64,000 bases of DNA. Source: Devosia sp. FJ2-5-3. GTDB lineage: Bacteria > Pseudomonadota > Alphaproteobacteria > Rhizobiales > Devosiaceae. The position numbers and the translations under genes were made by a program. The notes below the pieces were generated by a model. The model worked only from the letters and a program-made list of their open reading frames with translations. It had not been told where the DNA came from and made no database searches. Shown here one piece after another: positions 43,917-54,069 of the stretch (positions within the stretch are counted from its first letter, which is position 1; every line of letters starts with the position of its first letter). The DNA is taken from contig NZ_CP104007.1 of NCBI RefSeq assembly GCF_029201545.1, positions 2,204,501 through 2,268,500 of the forward strand, in the 5' to 3' direction.

Positions 43917-44798
43917 CTAAAGCGCCGAGACCTTCATGCCTTCCATGAAGTGCTTGCGGAGTGCGAAAAAGAGAATGATCGACGGAATGCTGGCGAGCAG
44001 CGCTGCAGTCAGCACCAGATTTGGACCAGCGGAGGAATAGCTGCCCTGGAAAACCTGCACGCTATTCATGACCGACCGGGTTTCATCACGATTGCCCAGC
44101 ACAGTAGAGAACAGTAGATCGTTCCAGATCCAGGTGAACTGCAGCAGAAACGTCGCTGTCACCGGGCCCCATGCATTTGGCAAAACTATACGCCAGAAGA
44201 CGGTGAACTCGTTGGCGCCATCCATGCGGGCGGCCTCATCCATCTCACGCGACAGCCCGTTCATGAAGTTCTTGAGCACCAGCGTCGGGAACGGGATGCA
44301 GATGGCCGTGTAGAACAGCAGCATGCCAATATGCGTATTGAGAATGCCCAGGTTCTGATACGCGAAGAACAAGGGGATCAGGTACATCTGGAACGGGAAG
44401 ATTGTTCCCGCGAAGATGATCATGAACCACATGTCCTTGCCGCGGAAGTTGAGGCGCGTCAGGCCATAGGCGGCCATTGCAGCAAACAACACCGCCACGC
44501 CGGCTCCGACTACGCCATAGAAGGCAGAGTTGAGCATGCCCGTGCTCATCTTGGCGCGTGTCCAGGCGTCTACGGCATTACCAATGAACGGAGCCAAACC
44601 TTGCGGCAATGCGAGCGGCGAGCCGCTGGCGTATTCGGCCTGGGTTTTGAAGACGCTGACCGCCAGATAGTAAAAGGGTACGAGCCACACGAGCGCGACA
44701 AGAACCGCGCCCGCCAGCGTCCACCACTTTCCGTACCGCAAAGCCGCTTCGCGCTTGGCGATGGCATCGTAGTCGAGCAATTCCAGATTGACTGCCAT
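43917..44798 (-). CDS. Sugar ABC transporter permease, MalG type
   Basis: A 293-aa permease with TM segments from about residue 28, and the MalG-type EAA loop EMDEAARMDGANEFTVFWRI near residue 195. The C-terminus ends in HFMEGMKVSAL, an almost universal MalG ending (GMTxGAVKG-like). It pairs with the MalF-type permease just upstream. Confidence 0.94.
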   Translation of the reverse strand: MAVNLELLDYDAIAKREAALRYGKWWTLAGAVLVALVWLVPFYYLAVSVFKTQAEYASGSPLALPQGLAPFIGNAVDAWTRAKMSTGMLNSAFYGVVGAGVAVLFAAMAAYGLTRLNFRGKDMWFMIIFAGTIFPFQMYLIPLFFAYQNLGILNTHIGMLLFYTAICIPFPTLVLKNFMNGLSREMDEAARMDGANEFTVFWRIVLPNAWGPVTATFLLQFTWIWNDLLFSTVLGNRDETRSVMNSVQVFQGSYSSAGPNLVLTAALLASIPSIILFFALRKHFMEGMKVSAL

Positions 44799-44807
44799 GT
44801 CCGTCTC

Positions 44808-45761
44808 CTAGCGTACCATGCGATCAACGCGCTGCTGCAGCAGGGCCTGGATCCAGGTGACACACAGAACCACCAGACCGATGATGACAGCGACGGCCGA
44901 ACCGAAGGCCCACGAGCCCTTCTGAAATGCCTCGAAGTACATGTAGACCGCAAGCGACAGACTGCGTTGCCCCGGATAGGAGGCGCCCATCACCCAGAGC
45001 AGGTCGAATACGGTGAACCCCGCCAGAACCGACAGAATGGTCACGACCAGCAAGGTCGGCGTCAGCAGCGGAAGGATGACATGGCGGAAGGTCTGGAAGC
45101 GGCTAGCGCCATCGATCTGGGCGGCTTCAATCGGGTCCCTGGGAATTGCCTGCAGACCGAGCAGGATCAGCACCATTACCAGGCCCACGGTCTGCCACAC
45201 AAACGTGGCGATAATCGCAGGGGTGACGGTGTTGGACTGATAGAGCCAACCGATATCGACATTCTGTCCGCTGACCATCGACAGACCGCGATTGAGCAGC
45301 CCCTGCGGCGCATAAACATAAAACCAGAGCACGCCCACCGCTGTGGGCGCCAGGATACGGGGGATGAAGATGATGTTCTTGAACGTGTTGGAGAAGCGCA
45401 CATTGCGCAGGAACATCGCGAGCCCAAGGCCGACTGCGATAGGGAAAACAATGGAGGCGACCACCCATATGGCGGTGTTGAAAAGGGCCTCTCCAAAAAA
45501 GGGATTGCCGAACATGCGCTGATAATTCGTCACGCCGATGAATTCGTCGAGCCCGGTGAATTTCCGCCAGTTGGTCAGGCTGAGGTAGATGTTGAACGCC
45601 ACTGGCGCCAAGAGCAGCCCACACACCATCAGCAGCGCCGGCGCCATGAACAAAAGGGCGATGCGAAAATCCCGACGCTGACGGCGCCGGTCCCGACGCT
45701 CGATTTCCGCCACGCCTATTCGGGCGAGCAGGTCCTGATCCCGTTGCGATTGTGCGTCCAC
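44808..45761 (-). CDS. Sugar ABC transporter permease, MalF type
   Basis: A 317-aa permease with a basic N-terminus (RRDRRRQRRDFR), six hydrophobic segments and the EAA loop DPIEAAQIDGASRFQTFRHV near residue 215. Typical CUT1 importer subunit. It is separated from the binding-protein gene by 59 bp that hold a hairpin. Confidence 0.94.
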   Translation of the reverse strand: MDAQSQRDQDLLARIGVAEIERRDRRRQRRDFRIALLFMAPALLMVCGLLLAPVAFNIYLSLTNWRKFTGLDEFIGVTNYQRMFGNPFFGEALFNTAIWVVASIVFPIAVGLGLAMFLRNVRFSNTFKNIIFIPRILAPTAVGVLWFYVYAPQGLLNRGLSMVSGQNVDIGWLYQSNTVTPAIIATFVWQTVGLVMVLILLGLQAIPRDPIEAAQIDGASRFQTFRHVILPLLTPTLLVVTILSVLAGFTVFDLLWVMGASYPGQRSLSLAVYMYFEAFQKGSWAFGSAVAVIIGLVVLCVTWIQALLQQRVDRMVR

Positions 45762-45783
45762 TGTCTATCCCCTCAGACAAGCA

Positions 45784-45808
45784 GGGACGGCAGCGCGGCC
45801 GCCGTCCC
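45784..45808 (-). terminator. Stem-loop between sugar-binding protein and MalF genes
   Basis: GGGACGGC (45784-45791) pairs with GCCGTCCC (45801-45808). It follows the binding-protein stop by 12 bases on the coding strand. As in region 1, it probably gives more binding protein than permease. Confidence 0.55.
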
Positions 45809-45820
45809 CTGGTTCTTTTC

Positions 45821-47059
45821 TTACTGGTTGGCCCAGTAATCAGCATTGAGAGCCTGCATGCGGCTCATCACGTCTTCGGCCGTCGTCATTGTCGGGTCGA
45901 GCATGAACCTGTTGAGTTCAGCGACCAGTTCACCCTGCAGATCGGGCGGCACGGCTTCCCACCACCGCAGATAGGCGGCCGTACCAGCAGCGCTCATATC
46001 CCCCGAAATCTTAGCAATGATCTCATTGGGCGCAGCCGCCTTGGTGTTGCCGACATAATTGCCCGATGCAGATGACCACGCATTGGCGCCGGCAACCGAT
46101 GCCCAGAACTTCACCGCTTCCTGAACTTCCGGCCGATCGATGGAGTCGGCCGAGACTACAACCGGACCACCCTCGAGCACGACCGCAGAGGGCAGACCCT
46201 CGGTGATATTGGGAACGATAAAGGCGCCGATCTGATCGGTTTCGAGGCCATTGGAGGCTAGCGAACCAACCACCCATTCACCCTTGAGATACATGCCCGC
46301 GTTGCCGCCGGCAAAATCCTCGATCTCCTGATTGGAACGCGGGTCGGTGAAGTAACCCTTGGCGTAAAGATCAGACCAGATCTCAAAGACCTTTCGCACC
46401 GCATCGCTGTCATAGGCGACCGAACCGTCGTGAATGCCGTTGTATGCGGCCGGATCCGTGCGCAGCAGCAGCTCCTGGAACCATATGAAGCCGCGCCACC
46501 CTTCATGTACTGTGGCATTGAAGGGGGTGATGCCAGCAGCCTTCAGCTTTTCGGCGGCCGCCATCAGTTCGTCCCAGGTCTTGGGCTCTTCAGTGATGCC
46601 AGCTTCGGCGAACTTCTCCTTGTTGTAGATCATGACCCAGCGGGCCAGCAGCAGCGGCACGGCATAGATGTGACCGTCAGCGCGGAAGAGATCGGCAGCG
46701 GAGGCATCAAACTCGCCCGATGCGATCATCTCCTCCCATATGCTGTCGAGCGGCGCGATCTTGCCGGTCGACACCAGCTCGGTGAAGCTGACGCCAGTCC
46801 ACCAGGTGAACATGTCCGGCAAGTCACCGCCGGCGAGCGAAGCCTGGATGAAGGCCTTGTACTGCTCGGTGGTCGCGTATGGGGTTTCGACGATCTTGAC
46901 GCCAGCCTCAGCTTCAGCAGCCTTGGCAACGTCCTGGAAGGCCTCGGACCAGAAGCCTTTGTCGTGCACGAAGGTAACATCCTCAGCTTGCGCGACACCT
47001 GTCGCCGCCAGTACGGCGGCCACGCAGCTGGCAAGCAGAGTTCCTTTTAGTCGTTTCAT
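45821..47059 (-). CDS. Extracellular sugar-binding protein (CUT1 family)
   Basis: A 412-aa periplasmic binding protein with a signal peptide ending VAQA|ED near residue 26. The type-1 sugar-binding segment EPKTWDELMAAAEKLKAAGI lies near residue 160, and GNAGMYLKGEWVVGSL near residue 255. Family and operon indicate uptake of a mono- or oligosaccharide, presumably the substrate or product of the GH38-type enzyme. Confidence 0.93.
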   Translation of the reverse strand: MKRLKGTLLASCVAAVLAATGVAQAEDVTFVHDKGFWSEAFQDVAKAAEAEAGVKIVETPYATTEQYKAFIQASLAGGDLPDMFTWWTGVSFTELVSTGKIAPLDSIWEEMIASGEFDASAADLFRADGHIYAVPLLLARWVMIYNKEKFAEAGITEEPKTWDELMAAAEKLKAAGITPFNATVHEGWRGFIWFQELLLRTDPAAYNGIHDGSVAYDSDAVRKVFEIWSDLYAKGYFTDPRSNQEIEDFAGGNAGMYLKGEWVVGSLASNGLETDQIGAFIVPNITEGLPSAVVLEGGPVVVSADSIDRPEVQEAVKFWASVAGANAWSSASGNYVGNTKAAAPNEIIAKISGDMSAAGTAAYLRWWEAVPPDLQGELVAELNRFMLDPTMTTAEDVMSRMQALNADYWANQ

Positions 47060-47079
47060 CTTCTCCTCCCTCGGTCGCC

Positions 47080-48183
47080 CTATGCGACCTTTAAATTCTG
47101 TTCCGTCTCACGGTCGAACAGATGCATTCGCGCCACGTTGATGTGGAACGAAAGCCTTTCGTTGAGTTCGACGACGCGAGGCTGCTGCATGCGGCTGACG
47201 AAGTTCAGCCCGGCAATGGTGCCAAACAGCAAGTTTTCGTTGCCCAGCATTTCGGTCAGCGTGACCTCGCCTTCTGCGGCAACAAAATTTACCGGCTGCA
47301 TGCCGTGCCCCAAGGGGACTATGTCCTCCGCACGAAGACCCGCATAAACATGACGCCCTTCCACCAGGGCATCTCCATAATGCTCAGCGATGACCGGCAA
47401 TTGCAGTGGGCCGCTGTCGAAGAGCCATCCTCCGTCGCGGCGCATCAACTTGCCTTCGAAGAACGACATCTGGGGCGAACCGATAAAGCCTGCGACGAAC
47501 TTGTTGCGCGGCCTTTCGAAGATTTCCAGCGTAGAGCCCTGCTGGGCGATCTCGCCGTCCTTCATCACAACGATCTTGTCACCAAGCGTCATGGCCTCGA
47601 CTTGGTCGTGGGTGACGTAGATGGTGGTCACACCCAGCTGACGCTGCAATCGCTTGATCTCGACGCGCATCTGATTGCGCAATTTCGCATCTAGATTGGA
47701 CAGGGGCTCGTCGAACAGAAAAACTTGGGGCTCGCGCACGATAGCCCGGCCCATGGCGACACGCTGCCTCTGGCCGCCGGAGAGCTGGGACGGCCGCCGA
47801 TCCAGATACGGCCCTAATTCCAGCACCGCGACCGCTTTGGCGATGCGCGCATCGATTTCAGCCTTGGTTAGCTTGGCGAGCTTGAGGGAGAACGCAAGGT
47901 TGTCGCGCACGGTCATGTGGGGATAGAGCGCGTAGGTCTGGAACACCATGGCCACTCCCCGCTCACGCGATGGGAGGTCATTGGCCAGCTTGCCGCCAAT
48001 GATGAGTTCGCCGTGCGAAATCGTCTCGAGCCCCGCGATCATGCGTAAGGTCGTAGATTTGCCGCAGCCCGAAGGGCCTACGAAAACGACCAGCGAGCCA
48101 TCCTCGATCTCGAGGTCGATGCCGCGAACCGCGACCTGCCGACCATAGACCTTGACGATGTCCTTGAGAATGACCTCAGCCAT
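47080..48183 (-). CDS. Sugar ABC transporter ATPase, UgpC/MsmK type
   Basis: A 367-aa ATPase with Walker [19 protein letters not shown] at residues about 37-54, signature [15 protein letters not shown], Walker [13 protein letters not shown], and a C-terminal TOBE regulatory domain of about 120 residues. It energises the MalFG-type permeases. Its ATG overlaps the enolase gene stop by one base. Confidence 0.95.
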   Translation of the reverse strand: MAEVILKDIVKVYGRQVAVRGIDLEIEDGSLVVFVGPSGCGKSTTLRMIAGLETISHGELIIGGKLANDLPSRERGVAMVFQTYALYPHMTVRDNLAFSLKLAKLTKAEIDARIAKAVAVLELGPYLDRRPSQLSGGQRQRVAMGRAIVREPQVFLFDEPLSNLDAKLRNQMRVEIKRLQRQLGVTTIYVTHDQVEAMTLGDKIVVMKDGEIAQQGSTLEIFERPRNKFVAGFIGSPQMSFFEGKLMRRDGGWLFDSGPLQLPVIAEHYGDALVEGRHVYAGLRAEDIVPLGHGMQPVNFVAAEGEVTLTEMLGNENLLFGTIAGLNFVSRMQQPRVVELNERLSFHINVARMHLFDRETEQNLKVA

Positions 48184-49424
48184 CAGCGCCCTCCCGAAAC
48201 GGCGTAAGTTTTCTGGGCAGGGTCGGCGTAACGGAACTCGGGAACGATCTGAAACCAGTCGGGGCGGCCCGGATCTCGGTCATAGGTGTAACCGCCGGTT
48301 TCCTTAAAATACTCGGCATATTGAGCGATTTTTTCCCGATCAACCTCAATGCCGAGGCCCGGGCCTTCTGGCACCCTGATGCAGCCGTTCTCATATTTGA
48401 GCTTACCGCCCACGAGGATGTCGTCGGTGAGATGATGGTAGTGCGCGTCGGCCGCGAAATTTAGATTGGGCAGGCTGGCGCCCAGATGCAGCATGGACGC
48501 GAGCTGAATGCCAAGCTCGCCCGATGAGTGCACGGCGGCCGAGAACTGGAAGGTTTCGAGCACAGTGCCGGCCTTGTAGGCCTGCCGCAGACCACCCCAG
48601 AACGTCGTATCCAGCAAGATCACGTCGACCAGCGTGTGCTTGATGCACTGGGCGAGCTGCTCGAAGTTTACCACCACCGTATTGGTGGCCGTGGGGATGC
48701 GCGTGGCCTCGCGGACGCGCCGCATGCCTTCGAGCCCCCAGGTCGGGTCCTCAAAATAGTCATTGTTGAGGTTCTCGATCGCCTTGGCAACGCGAATGGA
48801 TTGTTCAACCGACCATATTGCGTTCGGGTCAAGACGGAGCTGATCGCCCGGAAATGCCTCCGCAAGAGCATGCATGACTTCAATATCCACGTCAGGATGG
48901 AATACGCCGCCCTTGACCTTGTGAACGCGGAAGCCGTGCTCCTGCTTGAGCGCCCTGGCATGGGCGACCATTTCCTCAGGCGTTGTTTCACCTCCTGCTG
49001 CACCATTCTGGTACCGGTAGAAGAGGTAGCTGGCGAACTCGACCTTATCGCGAATGGCACCACCCAGCAGATCGCATGCGCGGATATTGAGCCGTTTTCC
49101 GACCAGGTCCATGCACGCCATTTCAATCGCAGCATGAATCTGGAGACGGTTATTATAGAGCGACGCCGTCGGGCTCATGATCTTCCAGCGCAACTGCTCC
49201 AACTGGGTTGGGTCATGGCCCTTGAGGTAGGGCAGCATGGCCAGAACAGATTGCTGCGCAGACTCTCCGCCCCCACCCAGCTCGCCGAAGCCGGAGTAGC
49301 CCTCTTCGTCTATGACCTCGACAATGGTGCGGATGAAGCGCCCCCAGTGCGCGCCAGCGCCGTGACGCAGAGGCGCTTCAAGCGGTACGGCTATCGTCGT
49401 GGCGCGAATGTCTGCGATTTTCAT
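48183..49424 (-). CDS. Enolase-superfamily sugar-acid dehydratase (glucarate dehydratase-like subgroup)
   Basis: A 413-aa enzyme of the mandelate racemase/enolase superfamily. The active site can be read: KVK at 169-171, metal ligands D199 (LRLDPN), E225 (YFEDP) and N248 (TATNTV), and the D272 ([10 protein letters not shown]) / H299 (AAVHSS) dyad. Asn as third ligand is the mark of the glucarate dehydratase subgroup; most other subgroups have Glu or Asp. It would dehydrate an aldonate or aldarate to a 2-keto-3-deoxy acid. The exact sugar acid is unknown. Confidence 0.88.
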   Translation of the reverse strand: MKIADIRATTIAVPLEAPLRHGAGAHWGRFIRTIVEVIDEEGYSGFGELGGGGESAQQSVLAMLPYLKGHDPTQLEQLRWKIMSPTASLYNNRLQIHAAIEMACMDLVGKRLNIRACDLLGGAIRDKVEFASYLFYRYQNGAAGGETTPEEMVAHARALKQEHGFRVHKVKGGVFHPDVDIEVMHALAEAFPGDQLRLDPNAIWSVEQSIRVAKAIENLNNDYFEDPTWGLEGMRRVREATRIPTATNTVVVNFEQLAQCIKHTLVDVILLDTTFWGGLRQAYKAGTVLETFQFSAAVHSSGELGIQLASMLHLGASLPNLNFAADAHYHHLTDDILVGGKLKYENGCIRVPEGPGLGIEVDREKIAQYAEYFKETGGYTYDRDPGRPDWFQIVPEFRYADPAQKTYAVSGGR

Positions 49425-49426
49425 GA

Positions 49427-50197
49427 TTATTCTGCCTTTTGCGGCGAGCCGCCAATGATGGACAGCAGGCCACCATCCACCCGCACTGTTTCGCCGGTTA
49501 TGAAAGAAGCCTTTTCGCTGAGGAGGAAGGCGACGAGCTCTGCGACTTCCTCTGGCCGGGCGCTGCGACCCAACGGATGCATGGCGTTGACTTCACGCAT
49601 CACCGCTTCCGGATCTGGTGCCGTGGCAAGCGCGTTGCGCAGCATGGGCGTATCGACCGAACCAGGCGCCACCGCGTTGCATCGCACTCCAGCGCTGGCG
49701 AAGTCGACCGCGATTGACTTGCTCAATCCGATCAGCCCGTGCTTGGCCGTGGTGTAGGCCGCGACGCCAGACTGAGTAGCAAGGCCCTGCACTGACGCCA
49801 TGATGACGATAGACCCGCGCGACTTGACCAGTTCTGCAAGGCTGGCATGAGCCATGAGATAGGCAGCGCGCAAATTGACCGACATGACCTCGTCCCACGC
49901 CTCGAGTGTGGTCGTCAGCGCGGTTCCATATCGCTGGATGCCTGCGTTATGAGACAGGCCCCTGATCGCTCCGCTTTGGGCCAGGCCCGCCGCCACGGCG
50001 CGATCTGCAATGGCCGGATCGGCAACCGACCCTACCACTGTCGAGACGTCCGAACCGGAAGACCGGAGGATGTCGGCAACGGCATTAAGCTCTCTCTCAG
50101 CCAGGTCGACAAGCACCAGCGGGTGGTTGTCTTCGGCCAACCGAGCCGCAACGGCTCGGCCTATGCCCATGGCGGCTCCAGTGACGATGATGCTCAT
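49427..50197 (-). CDS. Short-chain dehydrogenase/reductase
   Basis: A 256-aa classical SDR with the cofactor loop [13 protein letters not shown] at residues about 5-17, an Asp after beta-2 (LVLVDLAE) that favours NAD, active-site Ser in IVIMASVQG and YTTAKHG. Between the dehydratase and the GH38-type gene, it most likely oxidises the released aldose to its lactone. Confidence 0.92.
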   Translation of the reverse strand: MSIIVTGAAMGIGRAVAARLAEDNHPLVLVDLAERELNAVADILRSSGSDVSTVVGSVADPAIADRAVAAGLAQSGAIRGLSHNAGIQRYGTALTTTLEAWDEVMSVNLRAAYLMAHASLAELVKSRGSIVIMASVQGLATQSGVAAYTTAKHGLIGLSKSIAVDFASAGVRCNAVAPGSVDTPMLRNALATAPDPEAVMREVNAMHPLGRSARPEEVAELVAFLLSEKASFITGETVRVDGGLLSIIGGSPQKAE

Positions 50198-50212
50198 GGT
50201 TCGGCGCCTTTC

Positions 50213-52852
50213 CTAATGGAATTCCGCACCAAAGCGTACCAGAACCGTCCGGATCTCCAGCGGCGCCAGAGACAAAGTCAGTTCCGCCCCTGAGGTCGGC
50301 AAGGCATCACGTGGATGCTCGAGAGGATCGGCTGCGTGTGCCGCCGCAATTGGACTCCCGAACCTGACGGTTGCATCGAAGGCGTCTCTCAGGAGGTTCT
50401 GCACACGCAGCACCACCCAGCCGCCCGTTTCAGCGGGCTTGCTGGTGACCAGGAGAGGCTGGTCGCCAATGTCCAGGAAACTGCGGGGTGTGGTATCCAC
50501 CGGAGCGTAGTCGCGCACCGGCACCGGCGGAACATGTGCCTCCGCCGCAAAGCGGCTGATCGTGCCGACATCTGGGCTTCCGGAATGTGTGGCCAACCGA
50601 TAGCGGAGCGGAATCTTGCCACTCTGGCTTGGCCGGAAGTTGACCAGCCAATGATTGTTCAGCGCCCAGGACATCACCGTCGGCCCTTCGGGATGCAAAG
50701 TGCGATCCCATTTACCGGTGGTGATGCCGCCGAGATGCACAAGTGGCGCATCGAGCGGGGCGATTGTGACCCCCCTGTTGCCATCCGACACATTGACCCA
50801 GCGCGTAATGGGATACCAGTCCTTGGCCGCGCCATCGAGTTGGTCGTCATTGGGAACGGCGGGGATGCCATTCAGATCGATCAGGAAGTCGGGTTTGCCC
50901 AGGTTGAATGGGAACGCAATAAAGACAGCTTCGGCATTGAGATGCTCGATCTTGTCCAGCATCCAGTCGATCGCGACCTCTTTCTTGCCAGCGTCCAGGG
51001 CGTAGCGAACGGTGGCAGAGCGCACACCCGCCGCTTGGATCGTTACGTCAATCCTCGCCTGGCCCTCAAAAATCTCGGCTGCAGAAAGCGTTACCTTTGA
51101 GGCGACCTCCCGCTTCCAGGGGGTGTCGGAGCGCCCTTCGAAGAAGTTGGGGTGGGCGAAATCGATATTGGCAATCGCCAGCCGATCTTCGGGCGAGTCC
51201 ACCGTTTCGTAGATGTACTGGCCCGGCTGCCAGCCTTGATAGGTGCCGGCGTAGTCGTGGTTCTGGGCCTTGTCGAAGAAGCTCTTTATCCCACCCGTGG
51301 CCGGGTCGATTTCCAGCCGATAGTGGGCATTCTCGATGACATTGCCTTCCGCCTTCAGATCGGTCGACGGCACGCCATCGGCCACCTTGAGGAAGGCATA
51401 GCCGGATGCCGGGATGCGACCAGCGACGCGCCGGATTGCCGGGATCGGACGCGCCCCACCCCAGGTTGTATTGCGATGGAAGAACGTATCGAGCATGCCG
51501 ATCGGAGCAGCACCGCCGCGCGGCTCCGGCTCTTCAACGATGACCTCGCGATCCCAGGGCAGCGAGTTGAAGACCAGGACCTCGTCGATGCCCGACGGCG
51601 GGAAAGCGACTTCTGGCTCAAGATCACCAAGGTTGAAATTGCCATCCTCCGCCTTGGCGCCAACCTTGGCGGCGATGGCGTTTGCGGCACGGGCAACCTG
51701 GTCGTGAGCGTCCATGGCTGCCGAATAGGCAAAGCCCGCTTTCTTGTTCCATTGCGACAGTGAAAACAGGGCATAGGGCTCCTCTACGGAGGAGTAGCCA
51801 CCCCAGGTGTGCTCGTCATAGAGCGTCATGTTCTCATAGGTCGTGGCGGCGCGCTCAGGAGACCAGCTGCCTTTCTCGCCATCCATCCGGCGCCAGCTTT
51901 CCATTGCCTCCGCCATTTCCAGGATGCCGTGCGTGCGGCGGTTGATGCCGGTCTCACCAGCGGACGAGGCGACGCCATCCGCCCAGTGGTCGGTCCAGTC
52001 GCCACGCTGTGTGCCGATGTTGCTGGCCCAGTCGCGCTTCAGCATGCGGCCGAAGTCGGTAACTGTGATGAACTCCATCCGCGGCGAGCGGCCTTCCGCG
52101 TTCCAGTTGCGGACGAATTCGGGCATGCGCGGATCCGGCGGACCATTATCCACCCGCACCGGATTGGTAGCCTCGCAATAAAGGAAGTCATAGGGATAGC
52201 TATCATCGTTTTCGAGCTGCTCGATCCAGCGCGGCAGCAGGCGATCAACGAGGTTCCAGTTGCCGATGCCGGCCTGAGAGCGCCCGAAGAGATAGTGGTA
52301 GCCGTTCCAGGCGAGGACTTTCTTGCCACTTGGCCCCTCCCAGTTGAAGGCGCCGGGGAATGGATTGGGGCGCGCGCCGCGGATCGGGTTCACAGCCTGC
52401 GTGTAAAATGAAATTCCAAGGTCGGCGAGAAGGTCGGCATAGAGCCAGGACACGCCGTTCACGTCGTCCTGCATGGCAGCTTCGACATTGAACCCGAACT
52501 CATCGCGTATCGCGCGCAGCGGATAGAGACTGCGGTGCATCTGTTCGACGTTGAGAAGCGGCGTCATGTTGTAGCTGATGCCGGCGATGTCGATCCGGCC
52601 CTGCTCGTGCCAATATTTAAGCCGCCGTATCTGCTCGGCAGACGCAGAGCGCAGGTATTTCAGGAAAGGTCCTGTGGTTTCAACGGTCCAACGGTAGCGC
52701 GCTTCGGTCGGATAGGCGTCCGTTTTCTCAATCAGATCAAGCGCCTGCTCGACAAACTCGCCGTGCTGACGGATGCAATTATCCTGATAATCGGTGTAGC
52801 CGATATCGGTGTGCGAATGATTGCAGATCAAGATTTTCTGGATTTTGCCCAC
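50213..52852 (-). CDS. GH38-type alpha-mannosidase-like glycosidase
   Basis: An 879-aa cytoplasmic protein. The N-terminal metal motif NHSHTDIGYTD (H14, D16) and EAAMQDDVNGVSWLYADLL fit the GH38 catalytic domain. Large beta-sandwich domains follow. It diverges from characterised mannosidases, so the sugar cleaved is uncertain. I choose GTG at 52852 with GGGAGGG six bases upstream; an ATG 18 codons earlier lacks a site. No signal peptide, so it works on imported glycosides. First gene of the leftward operon. Confidence 0.82.
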   Translation of the reverse strand: MGKIQKILICNHSHTDIGYTDYQDNCIRQHGEFVEQALDLIEKTDAYPTEARYRWTVETTGPFLKYLRSASAEQIRRLKYWHEQGRIDIAGISYNMTPLLNVEQMHRSLYPLRAIRDEFGFNVEAAMQDDVNGVSWLYADLLADLGISFYTQAVNPIRGARPNPFPGAFNWEGPSGKKVLAWNGYHYLFGRSQAGIGNWNLVDRLLPRWIEQLENDDSYPYDFLYCEATNPVRVDNGPPDPRMPEFVRNWNAEGRSPRMEFITVTDFGRMLKRDWASNIGTQRGDWTDHWADGVASSAGETGINRRTHGILEMAEAMESWRRMDGEKGSWSPERAATTYENMTLYDEHTWGGYSSVEEPYALFSLSQWNKKAGFAYSAAMDAHDQVARAANAIAAKVGAKAEDGNFNLGDLEPEVAFPPSGIDEVLVFNSLPWDREVIVEEPEPRGGAAPIGMLDTFFHRNTTWGGARPIPAIRRVAGRIPASGYAFLKVADGVPSTDLKAEGNVIENAHYRLEIDPATGGIKSFFDKAQNHDYAGTYQGWQPGQYIYETVDSPEDRLAIANIDFAHPNFFEGRSDTPWKREVASKVTLSAAEIFEGQARIDVTIQAAGVRSATVRYALDAGKKEVAIDWMLDKIEHLNAEAVFIAFPFNLGKPDFLIDLNGIPAVPNDDQLDGAAKDWYPITRWVNVSDGNRGVTIAPLDAPLVHLGGITTGKWDRTLHPEGPTVMSWALNNHWLVNFRPSQSGKIPLRYRLATHSGSPDVGTISRFAAEAHVPPVPVRDYAPVDTTPRSFLDIGDQPLLVTSKPAETGGWVVLRVQNLLRDAFDATVRFGSPIAAAHAADPLEHPRDALPTSGAELTLSLAPLEIRTVLVRFGAEFH

Positions 52853-52891
52853 GTCGTTCCCTCCCGTACTTGGCACGTTGAATTTGCGCCT

Positions 52892-52902
52892 TAGTTCGAC
52901 TA
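52892..52902. promoter_or_regulatory. Candidate GntR operator in the GH38-SDR divergent promoter
   Basis: TAGTTCGACTA is an inverted repeat that fits the GntR-family pattern TNGT-N3-ACNA. A second dyad, ACTA...TAGT, lies at 52907-52920. Both are in the 96-bp gap between divergent genes, ideal for joint control by the GntR regulator at the far end of the operon. Confidence 0.42.
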
Positions 52903-52948
52903 CCATACTAGCACGTTAGTCGACGTCAAGGGACGTGCGGGAAAAATT

Positions 52949-53692
52949 TTGGAGACTAAGTTGGCCGATCTTGATGGAAAGAAAGTGCTGATTACTGCGG
53001 CCGCTCAAGGCATTGGCAGAGCGTCCGCACAGGCCTTTGCGCGTGCAGGTGCAGAGGTTGTGGCGACCGACATCAACGAGGTGGAACTCAGCACGCTTGC
53101 GTCAGAGCAGGGCATTTCGACCCGCAGGCTGAACGTCCTGTCGAAGCTTGAAATCGAGGCTGCGGTCGACGAGATTGGACGCATAGATATCCTTTTTAAC
53201 TGCGCAGGCATGGTGCATAGCGGCACCATTCTCGAGATGACTGATGAGGATCTGGACCGGGCATTTGACCTGAACCTGAAAGCTCAGGTCCGAACCATCC
53301 AGGCCGTGCTCCCCCAGATGCTGCAACGCCGGGACGGGGCGATCATCAACATGGCGACAGTCGCGAGTTCGGTGAAGGGCGTCCCCAACAGGGCAGCCTA
53401 CTCCATGTCGAAGGCTGCCGTGATCGGGCTGACCAAATCGGTCGCTGCAGACTATGTCTCATCCAACATCCGTGTGAATGCCATCTGTCCGGGCACAGTC
53501 GACAGCCCCAGCCTCCACCAGCGGTGGCGAGACACCGGCGATTTTGAGGCTGCTCGACAATCGTTCATCGCCCGCCAGCCCATTGGCCGGATCGCGCAAC
53601 CAGAAGAGATCGCCCACCTCGCGATTTATTTGGCGGGCGCCACATACACGACCGGTCAAGTCCACATCATTGACGGCGGGTGGACAGGTTAA
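52949..53692 (+). CDS. Short-chain dehydrogenase/reductase (divergent)
   Basis: A 247-aa SDR with TAAAQGIGRASAQAF near residue 17, VVATDINE (acidic, NAD-type), NMATVASS and YSMSKAAVIGLTKSVAADY. Its closest look is that of 2-keto-3-deoxy-acid or 3-hydroxybutyrate-type dehydrogenases. Divergent from the GH38 operon, it may oxidise the 2-keto-3-deoxy acid further. Confidence 0.9.
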   Translation: METKLADLDGKKVLITAAAQGIGRASAQAFARAGAEVVATDINEVELSTLASEQGISTRRLNVLSKLEIEAAVDEIGRIDILFNCAGMVHSGTILEMTDEDLDRAFDLNLKAQVRTIQAVLPQMLQRRDGAIINMATVASSVKGVPNRAAYSMSKAAVIGLTKSVAADYVSSNIRVNAICPGTVDSPSLHQRWRDTGDFEAARQSFIARQPIGRIAQPEEIAHLAIYLAGATYTTGQVHIIDGGWTG

Positions 53693-54069
53693 AGCACCTC
53701 ACAATGCAAACCCGAAGAGGAAGGCAAACACGTCGGATATTCGGTGCTAGGCAGTGCAGCCGTAAGGCTGCCGCCGACAAGTCTACACTGTGGTCCCTAG
53801 ATATTACCAAACTGCGGGAGCAGCAGAGTGTAGACGAAAGTTTGTGGTCGCTAACGGGCCTGGCGACAACGCGCCCCATTCTTGCCGTTGGATAAGTCGT
53901 AGCGTCAACCCTAAAGCAGATATTTCTAGACTGCGCGATGTTCGACTGCATTGGGGGCGCGGACATTCGCTATTGGCAGGCTGATTGACTGGCAGAACAT
54001 AGCGCCACCGCCGTCTGAACCATGCGAATGCCCCCACATTACCGAAGCAAGCTTTAGAAGGAGTACGAC
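53693..54069. other. Gap with a decayed intergenic repeat
   Basis: A remnant reading CGCCCCATTCTTGCCGTTGG lies at about 53872-53891, similar to the left end of the repeats at 24372 and 34091. No gene is supported. Confidence 0.5.
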
